This document shows, piece after piece, positions 12,554 to 23,718 of a stretch of 64,000 bases of DNA. A program made the position numbers and the translations under genes. The stretch lies in contig NC_016462.1 in assembly GCF_000226115.1 (NCBI RefSeq), positions 248,001 to 312,000 on the forward strand. The letters are read 5' to 3'. The notes beneath the pieces were generated by a model, which saw only the letters and a program-made list of their open reading frames with translations, searched no databases and was not told the origin of the DNA. Positions within the stretch are counted from its first letter, which is position 1. The number at the start of each line of letters is the position of its first letter. Origin of the DNA: Thermothielavioides terrestris NRRL 8126. Lineage: Eukaryota > Ascomycota > Sordariomycetes > Sordariales > Chaetomiaceae.

Positions 12554-14967
12554 TGTGAACTGACGGTCAAGAGTTAAGGGACGAGTATCGAGTGCCGTGA
12601 GCGTACTACGGGTTGGGTCTGTTGCTCGATTGCGCGACGGCAGCTGCGGGAGCGAAGCAGGAGGATCAGGGGCAAATCCAGCGAGATTTTATCATGTCCA
12701 GAAAGCGGTCCCCACAAATGGGCTGCAAGCCAGACACGCAATCGGGACTCGAAGACATTTGAAGAGTTGAGCAGAGCCAGCCCCACACGCTCCCCCAGTT
12801 TGACCTGATAAGGAAGGCTACAGGGCCGGGGGTTGCGTTGTTCCATGCCCGAGCTCCCGCGGCTCCTTCGCTTCACAGCGCTCTGCCAGCTGAGTGGGCC
12901 CGCTGGAAAAAGGCCACGTTCGCCTCAACTTCTCATTGCATGCGCCGCAGCGACCATCCGCTTCGGGAAGGAAAGGTTGTGGAAGTTGAGTGTTGCTCTA
13001 GGTAGCAGACACACAACCAAGATCGCGGTCCCTGTCACTTTTATTCTATATTCTACACTAACTATACTGAGGTTTCGAGGGTCTGTCTAGATTTTGAGCA
13101 CTGTTGTGGCTTTTCCTTCTGCCGTAAACTGGTTGCAAACCTGCAACTCGACACATGTCCTTTGCCTCACCAAGCCTTACCTCCAGACAGTACACCAGTA
13201 GCTGCACCGCGCCAGGACGGATGAGAAGAATGCGGACAGCTCGCATTTGCAGACTTGATCATGGTGCCATTATGGGCATTCTCCAGACTGCAGGAGAGCT
13301 CGTCCATGGGTATGACTCCGGCTCTGGCTCTGTCGTCTTATGCCCCGCTGCGTTCGTCACCCCTCTTTGATGGGCCTCGCCAGCGGCGCCCGCCCGCTTA
13401 GACGACCGTTAGCCATGGGTCCAGCGGAACACTCCGGGGTGAGGAACGGAATTACGCACATCGAACAGGACCCCAGTGGCGATCGGGAGGTTCCGTGCTT
13501 CAAGCTCGACACGTCCAGGAACTCGACGCAGGTGCCTCGGTGTTCCAGTCTGCCGGAACAAGAGTGGATGTCCCAACCCGGCGTGGCATGAGTGAAGAAG
13601 GTCAGAGCGACCAGGCCGTGGCTCCAACGAAACCGAAAAATGGACACTGGACAAACCAGATGAAGAGCTTCAGGGCTCCGTTGGCGGATCGATAGGCGCT
13701 GACAGCAATACACATGACCTTGGGATACGGCTGAAGTAGGTATAGGTATTTTACACAACACAGGGCAAGGATAGTTGTAGCCTACGGCGTTGTGGTACGG
13801 GCATGGCACTTAATCGCTTGGGTAGTCAAAGTAAGGGAGTTAGGAGATGTGCATTTGTGCATGTAGAAATGACGGCTTGTTGAAGGCGTGAGGATCGAGC
13901 AGCTCTGACTGCTCCCATCTTCTCTCAGGGAGCCACTGGGCAGTTATGACGGACATACGCTTGACCCTCCAGCGCCTGTCTGTAAGTGTGCCATAGTTGC
14001 ACGTGCAAGGCATCCCGGCTTCGAGGATCTGCCGCGAGACAAGCTCAAAGAGCCATGTCCCTTTCAGCCTGATGACCGGAGTGTAACTGGAGACCTGTCC
14101 GACCATTAATATGTCCCGACCCGTTCAACCGCGGCATCCACATTTGGGCTCCAGAGTCCGAGCCATTGGCAACCTGGTTGTGCTTGTTTCCAAGCAGTGG
14201 CCCTTGGAACATATTGTGGCACTGGGATGTGCCGAACTGCTTGAGAATTCAGCCTAGGTTCATCTGAGTGAGCTGATGGGGGCGAATGTAACCGGCGTCC
14301 TCAACGGAAGCATGCACCCACACCACGACGGTTGGTTGCCATGTGCTATGCGTCCCCTCACGTAAAAGGACCAACTGACCTATGGCCGCAAGCGTGCCCC
14401 TGAGACAGGGGTGTCTGGCTGACAACGGGAGCGAGGAGACGGCAGGAGTGCGCTGGAATCGAAGGGTCGTCATATAGGTTGCAGACCGATAGTAATATAT
14501 CCCCCAACTTCTTGGTCGGGGTTCCCCGCTCGAGCTTTATTGACACCATGCACCCCAGAAACTTTGTTGGGCCAAGCCGCCAACCTGGTGGGCTGGCTGG
14601 TGTGCCGACTGCCATGCGAGGTCAGATCCCGCAGTCTCGGCTAATGTAGCTAGCTGCCTGCAAGGGAACCAACAACTGGGGAAAAAAAATCTCCGCACCC
14701 GCGACTGGGGGAAATGTGGGGAGAAGGACCTCGACAGCACGCCTGCCCTGGATCGAGGTCGCGAGGCAGGTGGGAGAAGGCGTCGGGGGCCAGGGGCAAA
14801 GGAGGAAGGGGAGTATCGCAGCCACTGGCCTTATTAGTGGAACCATAAGAGCTCCCGGATCTCCCCTTCGGACGTGCTGTAGACGGGTCCCATATTCGTA
14901 TCTTCCCTAATCGGCACTCGGCCGTGGTCTCTTTTGCTGCCTCCCAATTGTGACGAGAGCAGTCGAG
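12554..14967. other. Intergenic, no supported gene
   Basis: This 2.4-kb stretch lies between divergent pho88 and the GMC dehydrogenase. Short ORFs on both strands lack domains and codon-biased stretches. The 3' end must contain the GMC promoter; a GGCTAA hexamer occurs at 14639-14644. Confidence 0.55.
14639..14644 (+). promoter_or_regulatory. GGCTAA hexamer, possible XYR1/XlnR site
   Basis: The hexamer GGCTAA, the core recognised by the fungal (hemi)cellulase activator XYR1/XlnR, lies about 324 bp upstream of the GMC dehydrogenase start. A single hexamer is expected by chance every few kb, so this is only suggestive. Confidence 0.25.
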
Positions 14968-17302
14968 ATGCACGTCTTGTCCCGACTAGTGGTCACAGGC
15001 GGAGTACTGGGCCTGTGTAAGTGAAGAAGGAGGGGCGAGCAACGGTAGCTAGTGCTTCCACTGACACAGTCCAGGGCTCCAGTCAGTGGCCGCGCGGGCA
15101 CAATGCGCCCAAGTCTCGTCGACGGATACGTACGACTACATCGTGGTGGGATCTGGCGCGGGCGGCATCCCGATGGCGGACCGCCTGAGCGAGGCTGGAC
15201 ATAAGGTCCTACTGATCGAGAAGGGCCCGCCGTCGACGGGAAGATGGGGCGGCACGATGAAGCCGAACTGGCTGACCAATACGAACCTGACGCGCTTCGA
15301 TGTCCCCGGTCTGTGCAACGAGATCTGGGCCGACCCGACGGGGATCGTCTGCACCGATGTCGACCAGATGGCCGGCTGCGTGCTCGGCGGCGGCACGGCC
15401 GTCAACTCGGGGCTCTGGTGGAAGCCTCACCCGGACGACTGGGACGTCAACTTCCCGGACGGGTGGCGCAGCAAGGACGTGGCCGCCGCCACGGACCGTG
15501 TCTTCTCCCGGATCCCCGGCACCATCTGCCCGTCGATGGACGGCAAGTGGTACTACCCGCAAGGCTTCGACATGCTCGGCGGCAGCCTCAAAGCAGCGGG
15601 CTGGAACTACATCGTCCCCAACGACCACCCGGACATGAAGAACCGCACCTACGGGCACAGCACCTTCATGTTTTCCGGCGGCGAGCGAGGCGGCCCCTTG
15701 GCCACGTACTTAGCTACCGCGAGCAGCCGCAAGAATTTCACCCTATGGACAAACACCATAGCAAAGCGGGTTGTCCGCCAAGGCGGCCATGCCACAGGCG
15801 TCGAAGTCGAGTGCAACGGTGCGGGCCATGCCGGCGTGGTGTCCCTCACCCCGAACACCGGCCGAGTGATCATCTCGGCCGGCGCTTTTGGCTCAGCGAA
15901 GCTGCTGTTCCGAAGTAAAGCCCCCCTTCCCCCCCACCCAAACTCCCACCTGGCCGTTGGGCGAGCAAACGCACACAAAAGTGCGCTGGCTCTAGGAGTA
16001 TTGGTGACTGACGGAGACCAATGCAGGTGGTATCGGACCGACGGACCAGCTGAACATCGTCAAGAACTCGACCGATGGGCCGACCATGATCTCATCCGAC
16101 CAGTGGATCAACTTGCCAGTCGGTTACAATCTGAATGACCACGTCGGCGTAGGTGATTTGTCGAGTACAGTTCTTGGGGGGGGAATTGTTCTGGTCTCAT
16201 GGCCGCTGACACGAGCGCTATGCCCCCTGACAGACTGACATTGAGATCGCTCACCCCTCCGTTGTCTTCTACGACTACTACGGCGCCTGGAGTAAGCCCA
16301 TCGCCAGCGATGCCCAGCAGTACATAGGTGGGTAGCACTCCAACACTACGAGAGCTTGCTATGCGTAAGGGAGAAAGGAGATCTGCTGATGCTCGAAAAG
16401 CCAACCGGAGTGGTCCGCTGGCCCAAGCGGCTCCTAACCTGGGACCTATTGTAAGCCCGTCGCCTACCCACCCGGGGGAAAATGCCATCTGGGCACTGAC
16501 AAGATTGTTCCAGGCCTGGCAAATCATCAAGGGCAGCGATGGCATCTCTCGCCACATCCAGTGGCAAGCTCGAGTGGAGGGCTCGAAAAGCAGTTCGTGA
16601 CGTGCTCTCCCAAGCCGGGCAAAGAGGAAGAAAACTGATGGACGCAGCGTCGATGACCATCACGCAGTATCTAGGCACCGGCACAGTCTCTAGAGGGCGC
16701 ATGACCATCACGAGGCAGCTGAACACGGTCGTGTCCACGCCCCCCTATCTCCGAGATGCCCATGACAAAGAGGCGGTCATCCAGGGCATCGACGACTTCC
16801 GCAACTCGCTGAAAGACGTGGCCAATCTCACTTGGATTAACCCCAGGGCCGACGTCACCTCGGAGCAGTTTGTGAACTCGGTGAGCATGACACACACACA
16901 CACACTGGGGGGCTGGGCCTGCTCAGATGGGGGAGAGCGTGCTTACATGAGACTGCATAGATACCCGCCACACCTGCACGGAGGTGCTCCAATCACTGGA
17001 TCGGTAGGAATCGGCTTTTCTAGGACCGTGTCCCCGTCCTCATAGGAAAAGACAACTAACACTGTCTCCCCGCGACAGGCACGGCCAAGCTCGGCACCGA
17101 CGACGGGAGAAGCGGAGGAACAGCTGTGGTGGACCTGGACACCAAGGTATACGGGACGGACAACATCTTCGTTGTGGACGCGTCTATCTTCCCTGGGCAC
17201 ATTACGGGCAACCCGTCAGCGGCCATCGTCATTGCGTCAGAGCACGCAGTGACCAGGATTCTTGCGTTGCCGGTGCCGAAGGCGGTGGCCACGTCTTCTT
17301 GA
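14968..17302 (+). CDS. Secreted GMC flavoprotein resembling the dehydrogenase domain of cellobiose dehydrogenase (AA3_1-like), no cytochrome domain
   Basis: FAD-dependent oxidoreductase that probably oxidises a reducing-end sugar or related alcohol outside the cell. Nine exons: 14968-15016, 15087-15914, 16027-16148, 16234-16327, 16401-16450, 16514-16592, 16648-16880, 16961-17003 and 17079-17302, giving 573 aa. Using acceptor 15075 instead of 15087 adds 4 residues. A signal peptide (MHVLSRLVVTGGVLGL..) leads straight into the FAD domain YDYIVVGSGAGG, with GxGxxG at 38-43. CDH-like blocks follow: MAGCVLGGGTAVNSG, GRVIISAGAFGSAKLLF and SGIGPTDQLN. The catalytic pair is H497 in CSNHW and N544 in HITGNP, spaced 47 residues apart. 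The N-terminal b-type cytochrome found in classical CDH is absent, as is a CBM. The sixth intron uses a weak GTTCGT donor. It lies upstream of two AA9 genes on the same strand. Confidence 0.88.
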
Positions 17303-18955
17303 TGTGTCGACGGCGTTTACTAGCCCATGCCGGTGCGTTGCTTGCTGAACGTTCAGGGTTTAGGCTGTTACGCACTAGACAGCGATCCGCCCTCTTCTTC
17401 GACTGGGCAGTTAGTGGTAGCTTTGGCACGCAGCTCATCTGGACAACCAGGCTATATGACGTGTGTGTTCACTTGCATGGTCGTGGTGCTTAAGACGGCG
17501 CCACAGAAACCTGATTTCCTGCTGTCATGTGCTTCCTTTCTTGCGTGGCAGTTCGGAAATGCTGTTTGCCGCTGTCTCGGCCTTTAAGAGATACTCGAGT
17601 CTCGGCGTAGTTGTGGAGGCGTCGGCCGGGAACACGGCAATCCTTCCTGCAGCTATCCTCCGCAGGGAAGGACGGAAGGACTCTTTACTCCCTGAAGAGA
17701 GCCTGTAACCAGCATGACTTCCTATGTGGTGTAGATAGAGAAGGTATCCACCTTGGCACGCAAGACCTATCACAGTGCATGCACATTAGCATTCTCGGAA
17801 AACCGGGAAGCAACTGCAGAGCCCCATCAGGGGCTAAGACGGGTGGCTGCACATGATGGGTAAGGGAGACTTGCTGGCGCAGGGTGCTGACCAGCATCTT
17901 AACCGGTTCTTCCACTCGCTTTTGGACATCAAACTCACTCCCTCTATCAACACGACTTGGACTACCGTCGAGAGGGACGAGTGGCAGGAGAGGCGATGCT
18001 ACAAGCCTTTCACGGAATACGTCCTCGATCCCAGGCGGCGGGGATCTTTGAATCCTGACAACCCACAACTTTCTCGTGGGTCAAGAGCCGACTACACACC
18101 ATGCATTCCGAACTTTCTGTTTACGGCACAGGGCACCCTTGCAGGAATGATGTGCATGCCGGGGCCAGGAGTTCGGGCCGGCTTGCAGGGATTCCATGCC
18201 AACTTTCAAGGGAAGGGAAAGAAGGCGTGGTAGCATGCCTCCCGCGAGGAAGGACGCAAGGAGGAGGAGGGAGGGTATGCGTCTGACTTGTACGGAATAG
18301 GTAGCTAGATACCTACACATGGCATGAAAAAAACGCATGAACTCCACGCTTCTGGCGCTTTGTGTGCATGGTCAATATCTGCCAAGAAATGACGCAGACT
18401 CAATTTTGGTCTCCAGGTTTCCAGAGAGCAAATCCCACGTCGCGAGCACGGCTTTCATGCACCCCACACCGGCCCCAGGTCACGGCCGGGGCTCGTCAGT
18501 GGCCCATGGGGCTCGTAGAACCGGAGGGAAGTGCCGCCGATCGGATGTAGATTAACCACTAATATCGGCGTACCCTGTAAGTGGTGCGCATTTACTTTAG
18601 CCGGCCGGGAGAAGGCGGCAGACGGCGCCCGACGCCTTAGCATGGCCCAGCCTGGGGTGGAATCCGGGATGGCGTCTTGTTGCCAAGCAGAGCAATTCGG
18701 CCCATTCCACGGAAGCTTTCTAAACCTGGCCGAAAGTGGCAGGCAACACGACCATGTGCACGATAGTGTAGACGGGGGTAGCAGCCGTGTCCCAGCAGAT
18801 ACCTAGATATAAGGCTGAGCACTTCGATGGGCAGCCAGAGCTGGAAAGGTGCTCAATAACTCACAGACACCGCCGCCGCCTGACACTTCGGTTGCCGAAA
18901 AGTGCTCCTCCCTTTCGTCGAGAAACAGCGCGCCTAGACACAGTCTTCGTCCGCC
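17303..18955. other. Intergenic between GMC dehydrogenase and first AA9 gene
   Basis: This 1.65-kb stretch has no coding signal. Opposed ORFs at 17685-18068 and 17853-18233 shadow each other. A GATATAAGG sequence at about 18806-18814 could serve as the TATA element of the AA9 gene. Confidence 0.5.
18597..18602 (-). promoter_or_regulatory. GGCTAA hexamer (minus strand), possible XYR1/XlnR site
   Basis: TTAGCC on the plus strand, about 354 bp upstream of the first AA9 start. It matches the XYR1/XlnR core, as does the hexamer upstream of the GMC gene. The statistical support is weak. Confidence 0.25.
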
Positions 18956-19742
18956 ATGCTCGCAAACGGTGCCATCGTCTTCCTGGCCGCCGCCCTCGGC
19001 GTCAGTGGCCACTACACCTGGCCACGGGTTAACGACGGCGCCGACTGGCAACAGGTCCGTAAGGCGGACAACTGGCAGGACAACGGCTACGTCGGGGATG
19101 TCACGTCGCCACAGATCCGCTGTTTCCAGGCGACCCCGTCCCCGGCCCCATCCGTCCTCAACACCACGGCCGGCTCGACCGTGACCTACTGGGCCAACCC
19201 CGACGTCTACCACCCCGGGCCTGTGCAGTTTTACATGGCCCGCGTGCCCGATGGCGAGGACATCAACTCGTGGAACGGCGACGGCGCCGTGTGGTTCAAG
19301 GTGTACGAGGACCATCCTACCTTTGGCGCTCAGCTCACATGGCCCAGCACGGGTATGTTTTCTCTTTCCTTTCTTGGCGCAAAAGAACAAGGGAACACAA
19401 AAGCGAGACTACGAAGAGTGGAATAGTTCGTTCCTTGTCTGACACGCCGGCTTCGCAGGCAAGAGCTCGTTCGCGGTTCCCATCCCCCCGTGCATCAAGT
19501 CCGGCTACTACCTCCTCCGGGCGGAGCAAATCGGCCTGCACGTCGCCCAGAGCGTAGGCGGAGCGCAGTTCTACATCTCATGCGCCCAGCTCAGCGTCAC
19601 CGGCGGCGGCAGCACCGAGCCGCCGAACAAGGTGGCCTTCCCCGGCGCTTACAGTGCGACGGACCCGGGCATTCTGATCAACATCTACTACCCTGTTCCC
19701 ACGTCCTACCAGAACCCCGGCCCGGCCGTCTTCAGCTGCTGA
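18956..19742 (+). CDS. AA9 (former GH61) lytic polysaccharide monooxygenase, single domain
   Basis: Secreted copper enzyme that cleaves cellulose or related glucans oxidatively, using an external reductant and oxygen or hydrogen peroxide. Exons are 18956-19352 and 19459-19742 (226 aa); the intron is 106 nt (GTATGT..CGCAG). Signal residues 1-18 are followed by H19 (HYTWPRV), the N-terminal histidine of the copper brace. H86 in YHPGPVQFYMARV is the second brace ligand. A third histidine sits in EQIGLHVAQS and the axial tyrosine in GAQFYISCAQ. The chain ends at INIYYPVPTSYQNPGPAVF, a typical AA9 C-terminus, with no linker or CBM1. A paralogue lies 0.9 kb downstream. Substrate and regioselectivity cannot be read from sequence. 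Confidence 0.95.
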
Positions 19743-20660
19743 GCGAAGCAGGCCCTGCTCCTTGCTGCTGTTCCTGTGATACGTACGGTATCTGGGAGCT
19801 AGGCGCAGAGGGCAACGGCATTAGGAGGTGGAAGTGGAATCCTAACCGGTATTCAGTTGCCTGTTACCCTCTCGACGGTTCGTGGAGGAGGACTTGTATA
19901 TACACCTTACAACATGTGAATGCATCATCTAGCATTGTGAGAATTCTTCCATGGCCAAATTGCGTCCGAGACAGATATCAAGCGCATAGCCCCCAGTGAC
20001 ACGCATGTTGGGAAAGCGTTCAGACACGGAGAACCGGTTCCAGCCTGGAATCGGAGCATTGGAGATTGGGCATTGATACCGGCCTCGAGCACGGGAAAGC
20101 ACCATCAACCCTATCCAGGACTTGTATTGTGGATTCGAGAGAGGAGGGCAAGCTTGCGATCCGAGGCCGGCTCGGTGGCGCATCTGGGGACCCAGGCATT
20201 CCGTTGGTAGCACCGGCGTCTGCCGGGATTCCAAATCTAAGTTAATATGCGGCCTCGATGCGACAGGGCTTCGAAATGCCCAAACAGAGAGGGCCCAGTG
20301 GCTCGGCAGTTCCTTTCGGAGACTGGTCAAATCCAGGCAACGTTCAGCACTTCAGTTCCAGATATAGAGGCCCAAACTAGCAACATTGCGCGTCCCGCCG
20401 CCCTCCTCTTTGGGGTGCCATCCGGATGTCGGCAATGAATGAATTAGTCCACGGGATATGCCGATCCTTGTGCCAAACGGAACCACCAGCACCGCAGCAT
20501 GCTTGCGCGTGTGTCTACGAGTAGGGGCCACTTAAACCGACGGAGATCCCGAATCATGTTCGTAGCAACTATCATCCATATGCTTGGTGCTGGAAGGTTT
20601 CCCGGGCCCTTCTGAACACAAGACATCCAAAGCCACGAACTGCGCAACAGAGGCATCAAA
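19743..20660. other. Intergenic between the two AA9 genes
   Basis: This 918-bp stretch contains the promoter of the second AA9 gene. I see no ORF with coding character and no repeat shared with the upstream AA9 promoter. Confidence 0.5.
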
Positions 20661-21528
20661 ATGCAGCTCCTCGTGGGCTTGCTGCTTGCAGCCGTGGCTG
20701 CTCGAGCACATTGTATTTCTACCCCTTTCCGCGTGCCTCCCAGCCTCAAGGCAAGAAGACGCACGCAGCAGCTAACGGACCCTATCAGACACATTTCCCA
20801 GACTCGTGGTAAATGGGCAGCCCGAGGACAAGGACTGGTCGGTTACGCGCATGACCAAGAACGCGCAGAGCAAGCAGGGAGTCCAGGACCCGACCAGTCC
20901 CGACATTCGCTGCTACACGTCGCAGACGGCGCCTAACGTGGCTACGGTCCCTGCCGGAGCCACCGTCCATTACATATCGACTCAGCAGATCAACCACCCG
21001 GGCCCGACGCAGTACTACCTCGCCAAGGTACCGGCGGGGTCGTCGGCCAAGACGTGGGACGGGTCAGGGGCCGTCTGGTTCAAGATCTCGACCACCATGC
21101 CTTACTTGGACAACAACAAGCAGCTTGTCTGGCCGAATCAGAGTAGGAACAATTCCCGCTCCAATCTTCGATTTGGCCTTGAGCTACGGCCGATTGCATG
21201 GGAGAGACCGTTGACTGACGGGGCAACCCAACCTTCATCAGACACGTACACGACGGTCAACACGACCATCCCCGCCGATACGCCCAGTGGGGAATACCTC
21301 CTCCGGGTCGAGCAGATCGCGCTGCACCTGGCCTCGCAGCCCAACGGGGCTCAGTTCTACCTGGCCTGCTCGCAGATCCAGATTACGGGCGGCGGCAACG
21401 GCACGCCCGGCCCGCTAGTCGCGTTGCCGGGGGCGTACAAGAGCAACGACCCGGGCATTTTGGTCAACATCTACTCTATGCAGCCCGGCGATTACAAGCC
21501 GCCCGGGCCGCCGGTGTGGAGTGGCTGA
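20661..21528 (+). CDS. AA9 lytic polysaccharide monooxygenase, second copy
   Basis: Second secreted AA9 copper monooxygenase. Exons: 20661-20712, 20789-21142 and 21242-21528, giving 230 aa. The first intron (76 nt) falls right after the mature N-terminal codon, so splicing builds signal [16 protein letters not shown] followed by H17 ([11 protein letters not shown]). H87 in [13 protein letters not shown] is the second copper ligand. [22 protein letters not shown] carries the conserved distal histidine and axial tyrosine. There is no CBM. The second intron sits at the same place and phase as the only intron of the upstream copy, supporting common descent, while the sequences are clearly diverged. 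That intron is 99 nt, in frame and stop-free, so retention would insert 33 residues. Confidence 0.95.
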
Positions 21529-22200
21529 ATGCTTGAACCACGGTCGAGTTCATGGGACCCGCTCCGGCGGAAGCGGTGTGGTTCAATGACATTGATCAAT
21601 CGATCGAATGTTCCGCTTCGAGGTCGTGATCCGATGGAACCCGACGGGGCCCGAAAGCCCCTCCTTTTGATGAGAGCTCATTGACGCAAGCTTGGAGCCA
21701 CTGGTGACGTCGAGACGACCAGCCGGCGTGAATGCTTGGATCCAGAACTTCAAGGCGCTACTTGCTGCCAAGGTGTTTACCTACCGTACCCAACATGGTT
21801 TCGTTGCATGATTCAGCTTGGGTTGTACTTCGAAATCTCGACTCTGTCGGTCCCTACTGTTAGTGCCAAATCACATACACATCCGGATTCTCCCCAGTTC
21901 CTCTCCACCTTGCCTAGGGTGCACAATGATTGGAGGCCGCCTATGTGCCCCAGCTCTTGCCTTTCGTCGGCCCCATTTCATTATTGCAGCTTCTTGACAT
22001 ATGTATTTCGTAGACGGCCGGGGAGGGGTGGCGTCACGATCTCAAGGGCAGAGGCATCTTGCCAGCCAGAGTGAGGCGCCAGGAGGGTATATCACCCAAT
22101 GCACCGAGCCCTGGCAACGCCTGGCCGATCGCATTCTGTTTTCTCAGTTTCCAATCAGCATATCGTCGCATCAATAAGTCGAAAAGAACAAAGAAACACC
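21529..22200. other. Intergenic
   Basis: This 672-bp stretch lies between the second AA9 gene and the small Tudor-like gene. No coding signal or repeat is visible. Confidence 0.5.
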
Positions 22201-22560
22201 ATGGGTGCACAATACAAGGTTGGCCAGAGTGTGCGGTACAAGCCGGTGGGTGGTAAGTTCGCTGCTGAGCCCTTGGTTTCATATGGCTCCGCTCTGCTCA
22301 CGACGCATCAGGCCCGGAGTCGCACACCTCGGAGTCGGTAGGCACCATCAAAGGCGTGCTCACTTCCCCGGGCATGCAAGCCGGCCGCAATGTGGACGCG
22401 AGCGAAGATCGCCCCCGGTACGAGGTAGGGCATTGTCCACGGGGCGACCCTCGGGTGCTGTCGCAGAGGCATTGCTAACCGCGGATGCTGACAGATTGAG
22501 AATGCCAATACTGGAAAGCTGACCTCGGTCTACGAAGAGAATATCTTGGAGATGGCTTGA
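22201..22560 (+). CDS. Small Tudor-like protein of the Hva1 (hypervirulence-associated) family
   Basis: A 76-aa protein encoded by three exons: 22201-22252, 22312-22424 and 22495-22560, with introns of 59 and 70 nt. The product begins MGAQYKVGQSVRYKPVGG. It contains VGTIKGVLTSPG, then ASEDRPRYEIENANTGK and ends EENILEMA. This is the pattern of the Hva1_TUDOR Pfam family: a basic KVGxxVRYK strand, a VxGxI strand, an AS.D.PRYEIEN core and a TGK turn. The biochemical role of the family is unknown to me; the name comes from a Cryptococcus phenotype and does not imply virulence here. No signal peptide is present, so it is probably intracellular. Confidence 0.75.
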
Positions 22561-23718
22561 GGCTTCCTCGAACCGGGTGGTGGCCAAGGTCGGCGACAGG
22601 CACCTTTTTTCGTGCGAAATTGATTGCGTCCTGGCTCGGGGGGTTGCGTCCATTATTGGAACAAGAATGTTGAAGTGCGAAATCACGAGCAGGCGGGGGA
22701 CAAACAAAGGAGAAAAGAAAAAAAGCGCCGAGGCAATTACGAGTTACCGAGGAGGATGAAGGTTAATCACATCCAACCCCGAGCATCCTGTATGCGGACG
22801 TGCATCCAACAGTACACAACAGTACATAGCAACCATTCATGGTGTCTGTCATCCATCAATCATTCTCGTTCGATGCAGCAGTTTGCCCATTGAGAGCAGG
22901 ACGCACTGGGGGAGGTGACTCACCGGCATGCATGATCTTACAGCGCCACCACCAACCTTTTCTGGATTGACCGCGCAATCGGCCCACGCGTTGAACTGCG
23001 TCACTCTGCTAGCGGTGGACGAAGGGACTCGGCGTGCATTTCCAACGGGGCGACATCTTTCAAACCTGAAGCGCCGGCCTTGTTTGAACTCCGTCCCGAA
23101 TGTAAGCCACGCAACGCGCCCTCAATTTCGCGTCCATGACAGAACAACGTCCCTCATCGGAGCCGCAACCGCCATCTTCCAGATGCATGGAAACTCTTGG
23201 GTCCAACGCTATACTAGCGTCGCCGTCGGCCAGCCGCTAGCCCCCCTTCCCAGGCAGCAATCCTGCATGTGGCTGCCGCCAAGCGTTAAATTGGCTAGCT
23301 TCCTTCCCCACGGCCCTTTATGATTGGGCCAGTTAGACGAGAAAAAAGGAGTCAGAGCCCTCCAACGCCTGGATGCCTTGCGCACCGCGTCGTCAGCATG
23401 CTCGGGCAGCCCGAGCAGCCTCAGTTGCTTGACCAGGAAGACGTTCTGGAATGACTTGCGTGACACCCACCATGATGATTCACACCTGAGGAATCAGAAT
23501 CATATCTGCCGTAGACTCACACGCGTTCCTTACACGTCCCCTGCTTTGACTGCCAGATGATAAGAACCTGCGCTTCTCACCGCGGACAGTGTGGGCTTGG
23601 ACCTGAGGCATCTCCTGCATTGCGATCGAACATACACTCTCGTCTTTCGTGCTTTCCTGACAACAGCGGAGAAAAAACAGCAACCCCGTTCCGCAGCAGA
23701 CTGAGACTGAATATCATC
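22561..23718. other. Intergenic
   Basis: This 1.16-kb stretch has no coding signal. The segment just before 23719 is the likely 5' leader of the next gene. A purine-rich patch at about 22707-22730 is probably in the 3' region of the Tudor-like gene. Confidence 0.5.

Noticed and set aside
16879..16910. CA repeat as an independent repeat feature
   Set aside because: A short microsatellite inside an intron of the dehydrogenase gene; ordinary.
17685..18233. Opposed ORFs downstream of the dehydrogenase gene
   Set aside because: No domain, and each is the mirror of the other; the dehydrogenase ends cleanly at 17302.
22561..22600. tRNA-like GGTTCGA word on the minus strand near 22570
   Set aside because: No matching A-box, anticodon arm or acceptor pairing around it.
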